Assembly (NCBI GenBank): GCA_947572725.1
Contig: CANPDB010000011.1
Coordinates: forward strand, 1 to 42,705
Direction of reading: 5' to 3'
Length of the DNA stretch: 42,705 nucleotides
DNA from: an uncultured Clostridium sp.
GTDB lineage: Bacteria; Bacillota; Clostridia; TANB77; CAG-508
Shown here: positions 24,979-36,307 of the stretch, one piece after another
Layout: each line of letters opens with the position of its first letter
How positions within the stretch are numbered: position 1 is the stretch's first letter
Program-made: the position numbers and the translations under genes
Notes under the pieces: generated by a model
Databases searched by the model: none
The model's input: only the letters and a program-made list of their open reading frames with translations
Told to the model about the DNA's origin: nothing

Positions 24979-25857
24979 ATGATAGATTTACATATACATA
25001 GTAATTATTCTGACGGTAGTGAGTCTGTAAAGGGCATATTAAAAGAGGCAGAAAAAAGAAAGTTAGAAGTAATATCAATTACAGACCACGATACTATTAA
25101 AGCATATGATGAATTGAGAATGATTGATATAAAGCAATATTATTCTGGTACAATAATAAGTGGCTGTGAAATGAAATGTGTATATAAAAATACACCTGTT
25201 GAAGTATTAGGATATAATATAGATATAGATAAAATTAGAAATTTCAATAATTTAGGTCAAGAAAAATATCTTAATATACAGAAAAGATATCTTGAACACA
25301 TAAAGCAGGCTGGAAAACAAATTGGATTGAAATTTAATGATGAACTAGATATTAATATGAAAAGAATGCAATATGCATCAGATATATTTGAAAAAGAAAT
25401 TTTAAAATATCCAGAAAATATGGAAATATTAAAGAAAAATCATTTAGAAATAAAGCCTAATTTTTATAGAGCACAACAATGTAATCCTGATAGTATCTTT
25501 TACATAGATGAAACTACTAGTTTTCCTTCTATGGAAGAAGTAATTAAAGAAATACATAATGCAGGAGGATTAGCATTTTTAGCACATGCTTATATATATC
25601 CTTTTGACAATACTCTAGAAATAGTAGAAGAAATGATAAATACACATAAATTAGATGGAATTGAATGTTACTATTCTTATTTTAGTAATGATCAAACACA
25701 AAATTTAATTAAATTATGTAATAAATATAATTTATATATGTCAGGAGGAACAGATTTTCATGGAAAAAATAGACCAGATACACAAATGGGAATAGGAACA
25801 GGTAATTTAAGAATAGAAAAAGAAATAATAGAAAATTGGAGAATACAGGTTAAGTAA
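24979..25857 (+). CDS. PHP-domain phosphoesterase (TrpH-like)
   Basis: 292 residues. The PHP motifs are DLHIHSNYSDGS at the start, SITDHDT, GCEMK, LAFLAHAY and GGTDFHG, giving the full metal-ligand set. The insertion between residues 110 and 180 is longer than in minimal TrpH proteins. TrpH-like proteins act on nucleoside 3',5'-bisphosphates or short RNA; which one applies here is unknown. The gene begins 17 nt after thyX. The GGAG site is rather far (about 14 nt) from the ATG, and a short ATG-ATA-TAA lies between. Confidence 0.85.
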   Translation: MIDLHIHSNYSDGSESVKGILKEAEKRKLEVISITDHDTIKAYDELRMIDIKQYYSGTIISGCEMKCVYKNTPVEVLGYNIDIDKIRNFNNLGQEKYLNIQKRYLEHIKQAGKQIGLKFNDELDINMKRMQYASDIFEKEILKYPENMEILKKNHLEIKPNFYRAQQCNPDSIFYIDETTSFPSMEEVIKEIHNAGGLAFLAHAYIYPFDNTLEIVEEMINTHKLDGIECYYSYFSNDQTQNLIKLCNKYNLYMSGGTDFHGKNRPDTQMGIGTGNLRIEKEIIENWRIQVK

Positions 25858-25929
25858 GAAATATAGACTAAGTAAAAATAACTCAATTAATAATATAAAA
25901 AATGTACAATTTAAAAGGAGAAAATAGAA

Positions 25930-26418
25930 ATGTTAAGTATTGTAGTAGCAAAAGCAAAAAATAATATTATAGGAAAAGACAACCACATAGTATGGAATAT
26001 ACCAGCAGATAAAAAAAGATTTAAAGAACTAACAGAAGGACATACAATTATAATGGGAAGAAAGACATTTGAGTCTTTAGGAAAAGTTTTACCAAATAGA
26101 AAACATATTGTTTTTACACAAAATCCAGATTTTAAAGTGAATGATGAAAATGTAGAAATTGTTCATTCATTATTACAAATACAAGAATATATGGAATGTG
26201 ATGAAGAATGCTTTATTATTGGTGGAGCAACAATTTACAATTTTTTAATGCCATATGTTGAAAAAATGTATGTTACCCAAATTAATAAGGATTTTGAGGG
26301 GGATAGTTTTTTCCCTAGAATAGATGAAGAAAAGTGGAAAGAGGTTTCTAGAGAAAAAGGACAACAAGATGAGGAAAATAATTTAGATTATGATTTTGTT
26401 GTTTATGAAAAAGTTTAA
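25930..26418 (+). CDS. folA: Dihydrofolate reductase
   Basis: 162-residue DHFR that regenerates tetrahydrofolate. Motifs are SIVVAKAKNNIIGKDNHIVW (substrate and Met20 region), the NADPH segment IIMGRKTFESLG, RKHIVFTQ and FIIGGATIYNFLMP. It coexists with thyX, which itself does not oxidise tetrahydrofolate, so this DHFR serves other folate reduction or is shared with a thyA elsewhere. AAAAGGAG precedes the ATG. Confidence 0.95.
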   Translation: MLSIVVAKAKNNIIGKDNHIVWNIPADKKRFKELTEGHTIIMGRKTFESLGKVLPNRKHIVFTQNPDFKVNDENVEIVHSLLQIQEYMECDEECFIIGGATIYNFLMPYVEKMYVTQINKDFEGDSFFPRIDEEKWKEVSREKGQQDEENNLDYDFVVYEKV

Positions 26419-26425
26419 AATTGTT

Positions 26426-26455
26426 GAAGAATGTAGTGTTGCATTCTTCTTTTTT
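26426..26455 (+). terminator. Terminator after folA
   Basis: GAAGAATG (26426-26433) pairs with CATTCTTC (26442-26449), followed by six T. Confidence 0.85.
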
Positions 26456-26461
26456 AGTATA

Positions 26462-26501
26462 AAAATCCATATGTGTTAAGCAGTGCACACATATGGATTT
26501 T
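26462..26501. terminator. Second strong hairpin between folA and splB
   Basis: AAAATCCATATGTG (26462-26475) pairs perfectly with CACATATGGATTTT (26488-26501), a 14-bp stem with a 12-nt loop and a pyrimidine-rich tail. With the preceding terminator it isolates splB. Confidence 0.7.
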
Positions 26502-26563
26502 CTCTTATATATTTTTGTATGCACAAGAAAATTTTGGTTAAACTAAAAATGGAGGAATGAAAA

Positions 26564-27562
26564 ATGTTTAAACCAAAAGCAATTTATTATGAAAAAGAAA
26601 TATTAAAATATCCATTAGGAAAAGAACTAATGGAAAAATATAAAGAAATACCAAAAATAGAAATAGAAAATCATAACAACATAGAAGAAATGAGAAAAAA
26701 GCAAAATAGTGAATTTGCAGATATGAAAAGAAATCTAATAATAGGAGTTAGAAAAACACATAAATTTGTAGAAAATCATAAAACATCAGATTTTCTAGTA
26801 CCATATACTTCATCAGGTTGTACAGCAGCGTGTATGTATTGTTACTTAGTATGCAATTACAATAAATGTGCATATCTTAGACTATTTGTAAACAGAGAAC
26901 AAATGCTAGATAAAATAATAAAAACTGCAAATAAATCAGAAAAAGAATTAACTTTTGAAATAGGAAGCAATAGTGACTTGATTTTAGAAAATTCAATTAC
27001 AGGAAATCTAGTATGGACAATCGAAAATTTTAAAGATGTGAACAATGGATTATTAACACTTCCAACAAAATTTGATATGGTTGATCCTATTTTACCATTA
27101 GATCATAAGGGAAAAGTAATTATTAGAATGAGTGTAAATCCAGAAGAAATTATCAATAAAGTTGAATTTGGAACTTCAAGATTAAAAGGAAGAATAGAAG
27201 CAATAAACAAATTAAAAGAAGCAGGATATAAAATTGGAATTTTAATAGCACCAGTAATTATGGTTGATAACTGGAAACAATTATATTTAGAATTAATACA
27301 AAGATTAAACAAAGAATTATCAGAAAAAGTAAAAAATGATGTATTTTTTGAAATTATTTTTATGACATATAGTTATGTTCATACTAAAATTAATGAAGAG
27401 GCATTTCCAAATGCAATAAATTTGTATAATAAAGACTCTATGACTGGTAGAGGTAGAGGAAAGTATGGGTATAAAAAAGAACTAAGGGAAGATGGAGAAG
27501 AGTTTTTTAGAGTTCAAATGAAAAAATATTTTCCAAATAACAAAATTGAATATATAGTTTAG
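26564..27562 (+). CDS. splB: Spore photoproduct lyase
   Basis: 332-residue radical SAM enzyme that repairs the UV-induced spore photoproduct in germinating spores. The cluster motif is in SSGCTAACMYCYLVCNYNKC (CX3CX2C), directly followed by the family hallmark AYLRLFVN. DFLVPYTS, TFEIGSNSD and the C-terminal GKYGYKKELREDGEEF segment fit SPL. Length is normal. It is the best evidence that the organism sporulates. GGAGG precedes the ATG. Confidence 0.93.
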   Translation: MFKPKAIYYEKEILKYPLGKELMEKYKEIPKIEIENHNNIEEMRKKQNSEFADMKRNLIIGVRKTHKFVENHKTSDFLVPYTSSGCTAACMYCYLVCNYNKCAYLRLFVNREQMLDKIIKTANKSEKELTFEIGSNSDLILENSITGNLVWTIENFKDVNNGLLTLPTKFDMVDPILPLDHKGKVIIRMSVNPEEIINKVEFGTSRLKGRIEAINKLKEAGYKIGILIAPVIMVDNWKQLYLELIQRLNKELSEKVKNDVFFEIIFMTYSYVHTKINEEAFPNAINLYNKDSMTGRGRGKYGYKKELREDGEEFFRVQMKKYFPNNKIEYIV

Positions 27563-27572
27563 TAAAAAACAC

Positions 27573-27601
27573 TTGAAATTTATTCCATAATGTAGTACAA
27601 T
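27573..27601 (+). promoter_or_regulatory. Promoter of rpsO
   Basis: TTGAAA at 27573-27578 and TACAAT at 27596-27601 with a 17-bp spacer. The predicted start site falls just before or in the hairpin at 27602-27628. Confidence 0.7.
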
Positions 27602-27756
27602 AGGTATGTCAAAAAAATGACATACCTTTTACTTAGCCCAAAGTTAGCACCTAAACTTTTAGCTCAGTTAAAGGAAATAACAAAAAATAAGGTGTAAGTT
27701 TAGAATGACAATAATATTTTAAACTAAGTAGAGCCTTGAGAAAGGAGAAAAATAAA
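27602..27756 (+). promoter_or_regulatory. Structured rpsO leader
   Basis: The leader of about 150 nt opens with a perfect 10-bp hairpin (AGGTATGTCA with TGACATACCT, 27602-27628, short T run). It then has CTAAACTT near 27651-27658 that can pair with AAGTTTAG near 27694-27701. S15 autoregulates rpsO through leader RNA structures in several bacteria; that this leader binds S15 is my inference. The first hairpin could equally be the splB terminator. Confidence 0.45.
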
Positions 27757-28020
27757 ATGACAAAGGAAACAAAACAAGAAATCATTAATACTTATAAAAG
27801 AGAAGAAAACGATACAGGTTCACCAGAAGTACAAGTAGCTCTTTTAACACAAAGAATTAATGAATTAACAGAACACTTAAAAATACACAAAAAAGACAAT
27901 CACTCAAGAAGAGGTCTTTTAAAAATGGTTGGTAAAAGAAGAAATTTATTAAACTATTTAGCTAAAAAAGATGTTAACAGATACAGAGAAATCGTTGAAA
28001 AATTAGGATTAAGAAAATAA
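27757..28020 (+). CDS. rpsO: Ribosomal protein S15
   Basis: 87-residue S15, which binds 16S rRNA in the central domain. [22 protein letters not shown], split here as [11 protein letters not shown] and INELTEHLK, and the rRNA-binding [19 protein letters not shown] region and NYLAKKD are clear. ATG 27757 follows AAAGGAG; an in-frame ATG at 27736 would include that site. pnp follows after a terminator, the common rpsO-pnp order. Confidence 0.97.
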   Translation: MTKETKQEIINTYKREENDTGSPEVQVALLTQRINELTEHLKIHKKDNHSRRGLLKMVGKRRNLLNYLAKKDVNRYREIVEKLGLRK

Positions 28021-28023
28021 AGC

Positions 28024-28062
28024 AAAGAACAAATCTCGCTTTGCGAGACTTGTTCTTTATTT
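28024..28062 (+). terminator. Terminator between rpsO and pnp
   Basis: AAAGAACAA (28024-28032) pairs with TTGTTCTTT (28050-28058) and TCTCGC pairs with GCGAGA around a TTT loop, with one mismatch. It is GC-richer than other stems in the window and is followed by ATTT. Confidence 0.8.
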
Positions 28063-28085
28063 GTGATTTACATAAAAAATGAAGG

Positions 28086-28135
28086 GCAAAGATTTGTCTG
28101 TACAAAAATAGCAGAGATTTATCTGCACAAAAATT
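28086..28135 (+). repeat. Two tandem imperfect 25-bp repeats upstream of pnp
   Basis: Unit 1 (28086-28110) and unit 2 (28111-28135) share 21 of 25 bases, with the common core GATTT-TCTG-ACAAAAAT. They lie in the 297-bp region between rpsO and pnp. Function unknown. Confidence 0.55.
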
Positions 28136-28178
28136 AAAAATTATTAAAGCAAAAGCAAGGAATTAGATAAGTAGCTTG

Positions 28179-28313
28179 TATAATATATTATAATTTTTTT
28201 ATAATATATTATAGAGGTTACAATCTAAACTTGCTTAAAAATAGGAAATGTTCATTTATTCGTTAAAAAAGAATTTAAAGAATGTTACAAATTTCCTAAA
28301 AGAAAGGAAGATT
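28179..28313 (+). promoter_or_regulatory. pnp leader with AT palindromes and a long-range stem
   Basis: ATAATATATTAT occurs twice around AATTTTTTT (about 28181-28214), making an AT palindrome that also contains TATAAT-like -10 boxes. Downstream, AGGAAAT (about 28242) can pair with ATTTCCT (about 28294), placing a long hairpin directly before the AAAGGAAG site. PNPase genes are commonly autoregulated through leader structures; that this one is so is inference. Confidence 0.4.
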
Positions 28314-28317
28314 AAAT

Positions 28318-30444
28318 ATGTTTAAAACTTATGAAACAGAATTAGCAGGTAGAAAGCTTGTAATTGAAACAGGAAAAATGGCAGGATTAGCAAATGGAAG
28401 TGTATTAGTACGTTATGGAGACACATGCGTATTAGTAAATGTAACAGCTTCTAAAGAACCAAGAGAAGGAATAGATTTCTTTCCACTATCAGTAGATTTT
28501 GAAGAAAAATTATATTCAGTTGGAAAGATACCAGGAGGATTCTTAAAAAGAGAAGGAAAACCATCAGATAAAGCAATTTTGACATCAAGAGCAATTGATA
28601 GACCTTTAAGACCACTATTTCCAAAAGATTTTAGAAATGATGTAGTCGTAGTAGGAACTGTACTTTGTGTAGAACAAGATAATTCACCAGAAGTAGCAGC
28701 TATGATAGGAGCTGCAGCAGCATTAGCAATATCTGATATTCCATTTAATGGCCCAACAGCAGCAGTAAATGTTGGACTAGTTGATGGAAAGATTATTATT
28801 AATCCAACAGAAGAGCAAAGAGAAAAAAGTGATTTAACATTAACAGTAGCTGCAACAGAAAAGAAAATTACTATGATTGAAGCAGGTGCAAATGAAGTAC
28901 CAGACGATTTAATGTTAGAAGCCATAAAAACTGCACATGAAGAAATTAAAAAAATATGTAAATTTATTACAGAAATTCAAAATGAAATAGGAAAACCAAA
29001 ATTTGAATATAAATCATTTGAAGTAGACCACGACGTTTACGAATTTATAGAAGAAAACTTCAAAGAAGAAATGAAAGAAAAAGTTCAAGAAGCAGATAAA
29101 GAAACAAGAGATAACAATATTGATGAATTAACTGCAAAAATTGAAGAAACTTATACAGAAAAATTTGGAGAAGAAGCATTTGAAGAACATAAATCCGATA
29201 TTGGAGAAGCTATCTATAAATTAGAGAAAAAATGTGTAAGAGAAATGATTTTTAATGAACATAAAAGAGTTGATGGAAGAGCTTTAGATGAAATAAGACC
29301 ATTATCTTGTGAAGTAGGTTTACTACCAAGAACTCATGGAAGTGCATTATTTACAAGAGGACAAACTCAAGTATTATCAGTTGCAACATTAGGAATGATA
29401 TCAGAAGAACAAAAATTAGATGGTATTGATACAGAAGAATCAAGAAGATATATGCATCACTATAATTTCCCAAGTTACTCAGTAGGAGAAGCAAGACCTT
29501 CAAGAGGACCAGGAAGAAGAGAAGTAGGACATGGAGCTTTAGCAGAAAAAGCATTAGTACCAGTATTACCATCAAAAGAAGAATTCCCATATGCAATTAG
29601 GGTTGTATCAGAAGTATTATCTTCAAATGGTTCAACATCACAAGCAAGTATTTGTGGAAGTACTTTAAGTTTAATGGATGCAGGTGTTCCAATTAAAAGA
29701 CCAGTTGCAGGTATATCAACAGGATTAGTAACAAATCCAGACAATGATGATGACTATGTAATGTTAGTAGATATCCAAGGATTAGAAGACTTCTTTGGAG
29801 ATATGGACTTTAAAGTAGGTGGAACAGAAAAAGGGATTACAGCAATTCAAGTTGATATCAAATGTGATGGATTAACATATGAAATAATAGCAGAAGCATT
29901 TGAAAGAACAAGAAAAGCAAGACAACATATCTTAGACGATATAATGATGCCAGTAATATCTAAGCCAAGAGAAGAAATTTCAAAATATGCACCAAGAATT
30001 GTTACAACACAAATAAAAGTAGAAAAAATAAAAGATGTAATTGGAAAAGGTGGAGAGACAATCAACAAAATAATCGAAGCAACAGGAGTAAAAATAGATA
30101 TAGAAGAAGATGGACAAGTATTAATATATTCAACAGATAACGAAAAAGCAAAAGAAGCATTAGAAATGGTTGAAGATATAGTAAAAGAGGTCGAAATTGA
30201 CGGAATCTACTATGGAGAAGTTACAAGAATAATGAACTTTGGAGCATTTGTTGACCTAGGATTTGGAGGAAAAGAAGGATTACTACACATTTCAAAAATA
30301 TCAAAAGAAAGAATCAAAAACATAGAAGATGTACTTAAAGTTGGAGATAAAGTTACAGTAAAAGTAACAGACATTGATGACCAAGGCAGAATAAATCTTA
30401 CAATGAAAGATTTAATCGAACCAAAAGTTTATGAAGAAGACTAA
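28318..30444 (+). CDS. pnp: Polyribonucleotide nucleotidyltransferase (PNPase)
   Basis: 708-residue trimeric phosphorolytic 3'-5' exoribonuclease of RNA turnover. Domain order: first RNase PH core (residues about 10-140), helical linker, second RNase PH core (about 310-540) with active-site text FTRGQTQVLSVATLG and SEVLSSNGSTSQASICG, the KH domain with VIGKGGETINKI near 580, and the S1 domain with GEVTRIMNFGAFVDLGFGGKEGLLH to near 700 (read as two segments). AAAGGAAG precedes the ATG. An inverted-repeat element starts 3 nt after the stop. Confidence 0.98.
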   Translation: MFKTYETELAGRKLVIETGKMAGLANGSVLVRYGDTCVLVNVTASKEPREGIDFFPLSVDFEEKLYSVGKIPGGFLKREGKPSDKAILTSRAIDRPLRPLFPKDFRNDVVVVGTVLCVEQDNSPEVAAMIGAAAALAISDIPFNGPTAAVNVGLVDGKIIINPTEEQREKSDLTLTVAATEKKITMIEAGANEVPDDLMLEAIKTAHEEIKKICKFITEIQNEIGKPKFEYKSFEVDHDVYEFIEENFKEEMKEKVQEADKETRDNNIDELTAKIEETYTEKFGEEAFEEHKSDIGEAIYKLEKKCVREMIFNEHKRVDGRALDEIRPLSCEVGLLPRTHGSALFTRGQTQVLSVATLGMISEEQKLDGIDTEESRRYMHHYNFPSYSVGEARPSRGPGRREVGHGALAEKALVPVLPSKEEFPYAIRVVSEVLSSNGSTSQASICGSTLSLMDAGVPIKRPVAGISTGLVTNPDNDDDYVMLVDIQGLEDFFGDMDFKVGGTEKGITAIQVDIKCDGLTYEIIAEAFERTRKARQHILDDIMMPVISKPREEISKYAPRIVTTQIKVEKIKDVIGKGGETINKIIEATGVKIDIEEDGQVLIYSTDNEKAKEALEMVEDIVKEVEIDGIYYGEVTRIMNFGAFVDLGFGGKEGLLHISKISKERIKNIEDVLKVGDKVTVKVTDIDDQGRINLTMKDLIEPKVYEED

Positions 30445-30446
30445 AA

Positions 30447-30611
30447 TGAGACAAGTGGGACAGTCCTTTTTTGTCTCACTTTTATTTATAATGTAATATT
30501 AAGGCTTTTCGATTTGTTCTATGAAATTTGTCATAGTATGATAAATTTCTGTTAAAAAATACAAAATTCGACAAAAAGATGAGACAAAATCGCACCGTCC
30601 CAAGTGTCTCA
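30447..30611. repeat. 165-bp inverted-repeat element (TGAGACA family) after pnp
   Basis: The left end (TGAGACA 30447-30453, TGTCTCA 30472-30478, GGGACAGTCC core) and right end (30580-30611, CACCGTCCC core) are imperfect inverted copies. It starts 2 nt after the pnp stop. Its interior carries a 27-nt stretch (30494-30520) that recurs at 40639-40665 with one difference. The right end overlaps a spurious GTG start of the next gene. Confidence 0.65.
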
Positions 30612-30627
30612 AGAAAGGTTTGAAATT

Positions 30628-31992
30628 ATGAAACATGCTGCTGAAAAAAAGAAATCAAATAAATTTATAGATATAATTATATGTATTATTTTGATAACAG
30701 CTTTCTACTTTGCTTATAGATATTATCAAAAAAATAATTTTAATGATTTTGTTAGAAGTGAAACAAATCCATATACTTCTACTTTTATTCGAGATAGTGA
30801 GGAAAAATACTCTGAAAAGGCAAGTTATAAAATAGAGTCTAAAGAGTATAATGATGCAATGTTTTATAAAACTGTAAAAGTCGGAAAAAATCATCCATAT
30901 AAAGTAACTTGTATGGTTAAAACAAAAGATATAGAATCAAAAGAAGAACAGTCAGGAGTTGGAGCACAGATATCAATTGAAGGTACAACTGAAAGAAGTA
31001 TGGCAATTTCTGGAACACAAGAATGGAAAAAGATAGAATTAATTTTTAATTCTAAGGATAGAGAAACAGTTAATATTGGATTTAGATTAGGTGGATATTT
31101 AGGAGAAGCTAAAGGTGAAGCTTGGTTTTCTGATTTTACGATAGAAGAAGGTATAGCAGATACTAATAATGAATGGAAATTTGCTTGCTTTATCTTTGAC
31201 ACAACAGATGTTACAATAGGAAGTAAAAAGATAAAATTAAATGTAACCGAATCAGATATTAAAGATATTACAGATACAATAGAAAGATTTCAAGATTCAT
31301 GTAGTGAATTATCCCAAAGTAAAATGACAGCCAAATGTGATGTATATCAAATAGAAAGTCCTATATCAAAATTATCATATGATACAGAATTCGGATACTA
31401 TGTATCTCCAGAAGATGTGGAAGAACAAATAAAAGATACAATTGAAAATAGTAATTATGACCATATATTTGTTGTTGTGAGACTTCGGAGATGAAGAACA
31501 TGAAAACGACATTCAAGTTAATGATTGGATAGGATTAGGATCTATGGATTATTATGGAATAGGTTTTTCAAACATTAGATTACCAAATAGTTCAAAAAGT
31601 TATGTTTATAAATATGATACAAGAATCAATACTTTCCCAGAGGAAGTACTAATGCACGAATTTTTACATTCTTTAGAAAGAACAGCTAAAGAATATGGAT
31701 ATCAAAGACCAGAACTACATGATTATCAAAAATATGGATATAAAAATGAAACATTGATAGGTCAAAAGAAATGGTATACTGACTATATAAACAAAAATAT
31801 AAAAACAACCTCTGGAAACATAGGTTTACCACAAGAAATATATACATTAAAACCAGCAAAAAATATTAATTTTAATTATTCATATAAAATTAATGAATTT
31901 AAACAACCGCAAAATATTATAGAAGAAGTAAAAGAAATATTTAATAATTTAATTAAAAAAGTAAAATATATAGTACAAGGAGAAATAACATA

Positions 31993-31993
<1 letters not shown>
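30628..31993 (+). CDS. Membrane-anchored metalloprotease-like protein, split by a +1 shift at CGG
   Basis: Read across one shift this is a 454-residue protein: a signal anchor (about residues 12-32), a beta-rich domain of about 150 residues that looks carbohydrate-binding-like ([42 protein letters not shown]), then a region with HEFLH at about 343-347 ([17 protein letters not shown]), an HEXXH-type zinc site. The zero frame reads CTT CGG AGA TGA at 31483-31494. Skipping C31486 gives CTT GGA GAT GAA and continues [18 protein letters not shown]. Family not recognised. ATG 30628 has AAAGG upstream. It directly precedes queA with a 1-nt overlap. Confidence 0.65.
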
Positions 31994-34148
<2,155 letters not shown>

Positions 34149-34196
34149 GTAAGCTGTAGGCAGATATTGTAAACATATTATAAAAGGAGGATACAA

Positions 34197-35762
34197 ATGA
34201 ATTTAATTGAAGAGAGTTTTCAAAAGAAAGAAGAAAAGAAAAAAAAGACTTTGACAACAGTTATACTTATAGCTATTATTTTAATAGTCCTAATTATAAT
34301 TGGTATAGTATCTTATTTAGCATATATACAGAAAAGCAAATTAAGAATAACATTAGATGATCAACCATATGATGCATTAAAAGATTTGCTACTAATAGAA
34401 GAAGATGGAACAATATATCTTCCTGTTAAGGAAATATCAAAATATTTTGGATATGAAAGTTACAATGGAGAATACAGTGATAAGTCAGAAGATCCAAGTA
34501 AATGTTATGTTCAATCTGAAAAAGAAGTTGTAAATGTTTCATTAGGATCTAATAAAATATATAAATTAGATTTAACAAGTGGTTCTACAAACTATAAATA
34601 TGAATACACTAAAAAACCAATAAAATCTAACAATGGTGTTTTATATGCAACAGCAGAAGCTGCAGAAAAGATTTTTAATATGAGTTTTGAATATGATCAA
34701 GAACGAAATAGAATAGGAATATATACAGTACCATATTTAACAGAATTTTATTCTAGTAAGGTGTTAGATTATGGATACACAGGAATAAGTACACAATTTG
34801 TTAATCAAAAAGCTATACTAAACAATATTTTAGTTGTTAGAAATGATAAAGGAAAAGTTGGAGTAATTGATGCAAGTGGAACTACTATTTTAGAAGCTAA
34901 ATATGATGATATAACATATCTTCCAGATGCAGGAGATTTCTTAGTAAAATCAAATAATCAAGTAGGAATTTTAACTAAAAGTAAAACAACAAAAGTACAG
35001 ATAATGTATGACAATATTGAATTAATGGATAGTGATACAGCATTATATGTTGTAAGAAAAGACAATAAATATGGAGTAATTGATTTTCAAGGTAATATAA
35101 AAGTATATATTGAATATGATGAAATAGGAATAGATATATCAAAATTCACACAAAATAATATTAAAAATAACTATTTATTAGCAGATAATTTAATTCCAGT
35201 AAAAAAAGATGGATATTGGGGATTTTTCAATAAAAATGGAACTCAAGCAGTTGAATTTAAATATGACAGTATAGGATATATTGCTTCTAATAACAGAAAT
35301 GCACTAAATTTACTTATAATTCCTGATTATAATGTAATAGTTGCTTGTAAAGATAAAAAATATACTTTAGTTAATTCATCAGGACAAGAATTATTTGCAA
35401 CAGTTGCAGATGATATTTATATGACAATTGAAGGCGGAGAAAAACATTATTATATTTCAGTTAATGATGAAAGAATGGATGCAATTGAATTTTTAAATAG
35501 AACTGGTGTTAATACAACACAAAATGCAAGAACAAATTCAGATAATTCTAATTCAACGAATGAACAAACTGATAATGATAATCAAAGTAGAAGTGAAAAT
35601 ATAACAGAAAACAATAATGTAGGAAATAATAGTAATAATAATACAGAAGATAATAGTTCAAACAGTACAGAGAATAATAGCTCAAATGATAATAATACAG
35701 AAAATAGAGAAGAAGATTCAGAACAAGATGAAGAAAACAATCAAAATGATAGTCAAGAATAA
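34197..35762 (+). CDS. Membrane-anchored WG-repeat protein with Asn/Ser-rich tail
   Basis: 521 residues. A cytoplasmic Lys-rich N-terminus and one TM helix (about 21-43) come first. Next is a segment like copper-amine-oxidase N-terminal domains (ITLDDQPYDALKD, TIYLPVKEISKYFGY), followed by several WG/KWG-type repeats (GKVGVIDASGTTILEAKYDD, KYGVIDFQGNIKVYIEYDE, YWGFFNKNGTQAVEFKYDS). From about residue 430 a low-complexity tail of Asn, Ser, Asp, Glu and Thr follows. It is probably an extracytoplasmic protein tethered to the membrane. Role unknown. AAAGGAGG precedes the ATG, 48 bp after tgt. Confidence 0.8.
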   Translation: MNLIEESFQKKEEKKKKTLTTVILIAIILIVLIIIGIVSYLAYIQKSKLRITLDDQPYDALKDLLLIEEDGTIYLPVKEISKYFGYESYNGEYSDKSEDPSKCYVQSEKEVVNVSLGSNKIYKLDLTSGSTNYKYEYTKKPIKSNNGVLYATAEAAEKIFNMSFEYDQERNRIGIYTVPYLTEFYSSKVLDYGYTGISTQFVNQKAILNNILVVRNDKGKVGVIDASGTTILEAKYDDITYLPDAGDFLVKSNNQVGILTKSKTTKVQIMYDNIELMDSDTALYVVRKDNKYGVIDFQGNIKVYIEYDEIGIDISKFTQNNIKNNYLLADNLIPVKKDGYWGFFNKNGTQAVEFKYDSIGYIASNNRNALNLLIIPDYNVIVACKDKKYTLVNSSGQELFATVADDIYMTIEGGEKHYYISVNDERMDAIEFLNRTGVNTTQNARTNSDNSNSTNEQTDNDNQSRSENITENNNVGNNSNNNTEDNSSNSTENNSSNDNNTENREEDSEQDEENNQNDSQE

Positions 35763-35770
35763 TAAAAGCT

Positions 35771-35801
35771 ACCTATTAACAAATGTTAGTAGGTATTTTT
35801 T
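35771..35801 (+). terminator. Terminator after the WG-repeat gene
   Basis: ACCTATTAAC (35771-35780) pairs with GTTAGTAGGT (35785-35794, one wobble), 4-nt loop, followed by ATTTTTTAT. Confidence 0.85.
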
Positions 35802-35951
35802 ATATTGTAGGAAAGTTCTATACAGCATACTTTATCTGTAATCGCTAAAGCTCAACAGCTAAAGAATCCTAGTAGGAGGATTTTCTGGACAAGATAATTA
35901 TTGAGTTTATTAGAATTTCTAAGCAATTATCATTGCATAGAAATTCTTAAA

Positions 35952-36174
35952 GTTACAATTCACAGCTTATTTACATTTGCTAAAGAGTTATAATATATTA
36001 TTTTTTATACATTCCCAACTGCTAACAGTTTGTAGATAAAATTCTGTGGTGCAGTTACTCCTCGAATTTTATTACAAACTGTAAATTGTTGGTCCCCACA
36101 TTCATTCCTAAAAAATAATATATTATAACTCTTTAAAATTATTCTACTATGTTAATATAGCTGTGAATTGTAAC
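35952..36174. mobile_element. 223-bp MITE, copy 1, with 8-bp target duplication
   Basis: The ends GTTACAATTCACAGC and GCTGTGAATTGTAAC are perfect 15-bp inverted repeats. It is flanked on both sides by TTCTTAAA (35944-35951 and 36175-36182), an 8-bp target duplication. Inner arms AAGAGTTATAATATATTA and TAATATATTATAACTCTT are also inverted, so most of the element can fold. No ORF. A second copy of exactly the same length lies at 42277-42499. The 150 bp to its left (35802-35951) hold only small hairpins, for example at 35910-35946. Confidence 0.9.
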
Positions 36175-36212
36175 TTCTTAAAACTCTTTTTTATAAAATT
36201 TCCTAAAAAACA

Positions 36213-36241
36213 TTTACTTTTTTTTCAAAAATGTATACAAT
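36213..36241 (+). promoter_or_regulatory. Candidate promoter of the glycosyltransferase gene
   Basis: TTTACT at 36213-36218 and TACAAT at 36236-36241 with a 17-bp spacer, about 66 bp before the start codon and just right of the MITE. Confidence 0.5.
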
Positions 36242-36307
36242 ATAAAAAAAGGAAAAAAGTCGAAAAAAATATAACAAAAGAGAATAAAGAAGAAAGGGAG
36301 CTTATCA

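Noticed and set aside
28086..28135. CRISPR-like repeat
   Set aside because: Only two directly adjoining imperfect units, no spacers and no cas genes.
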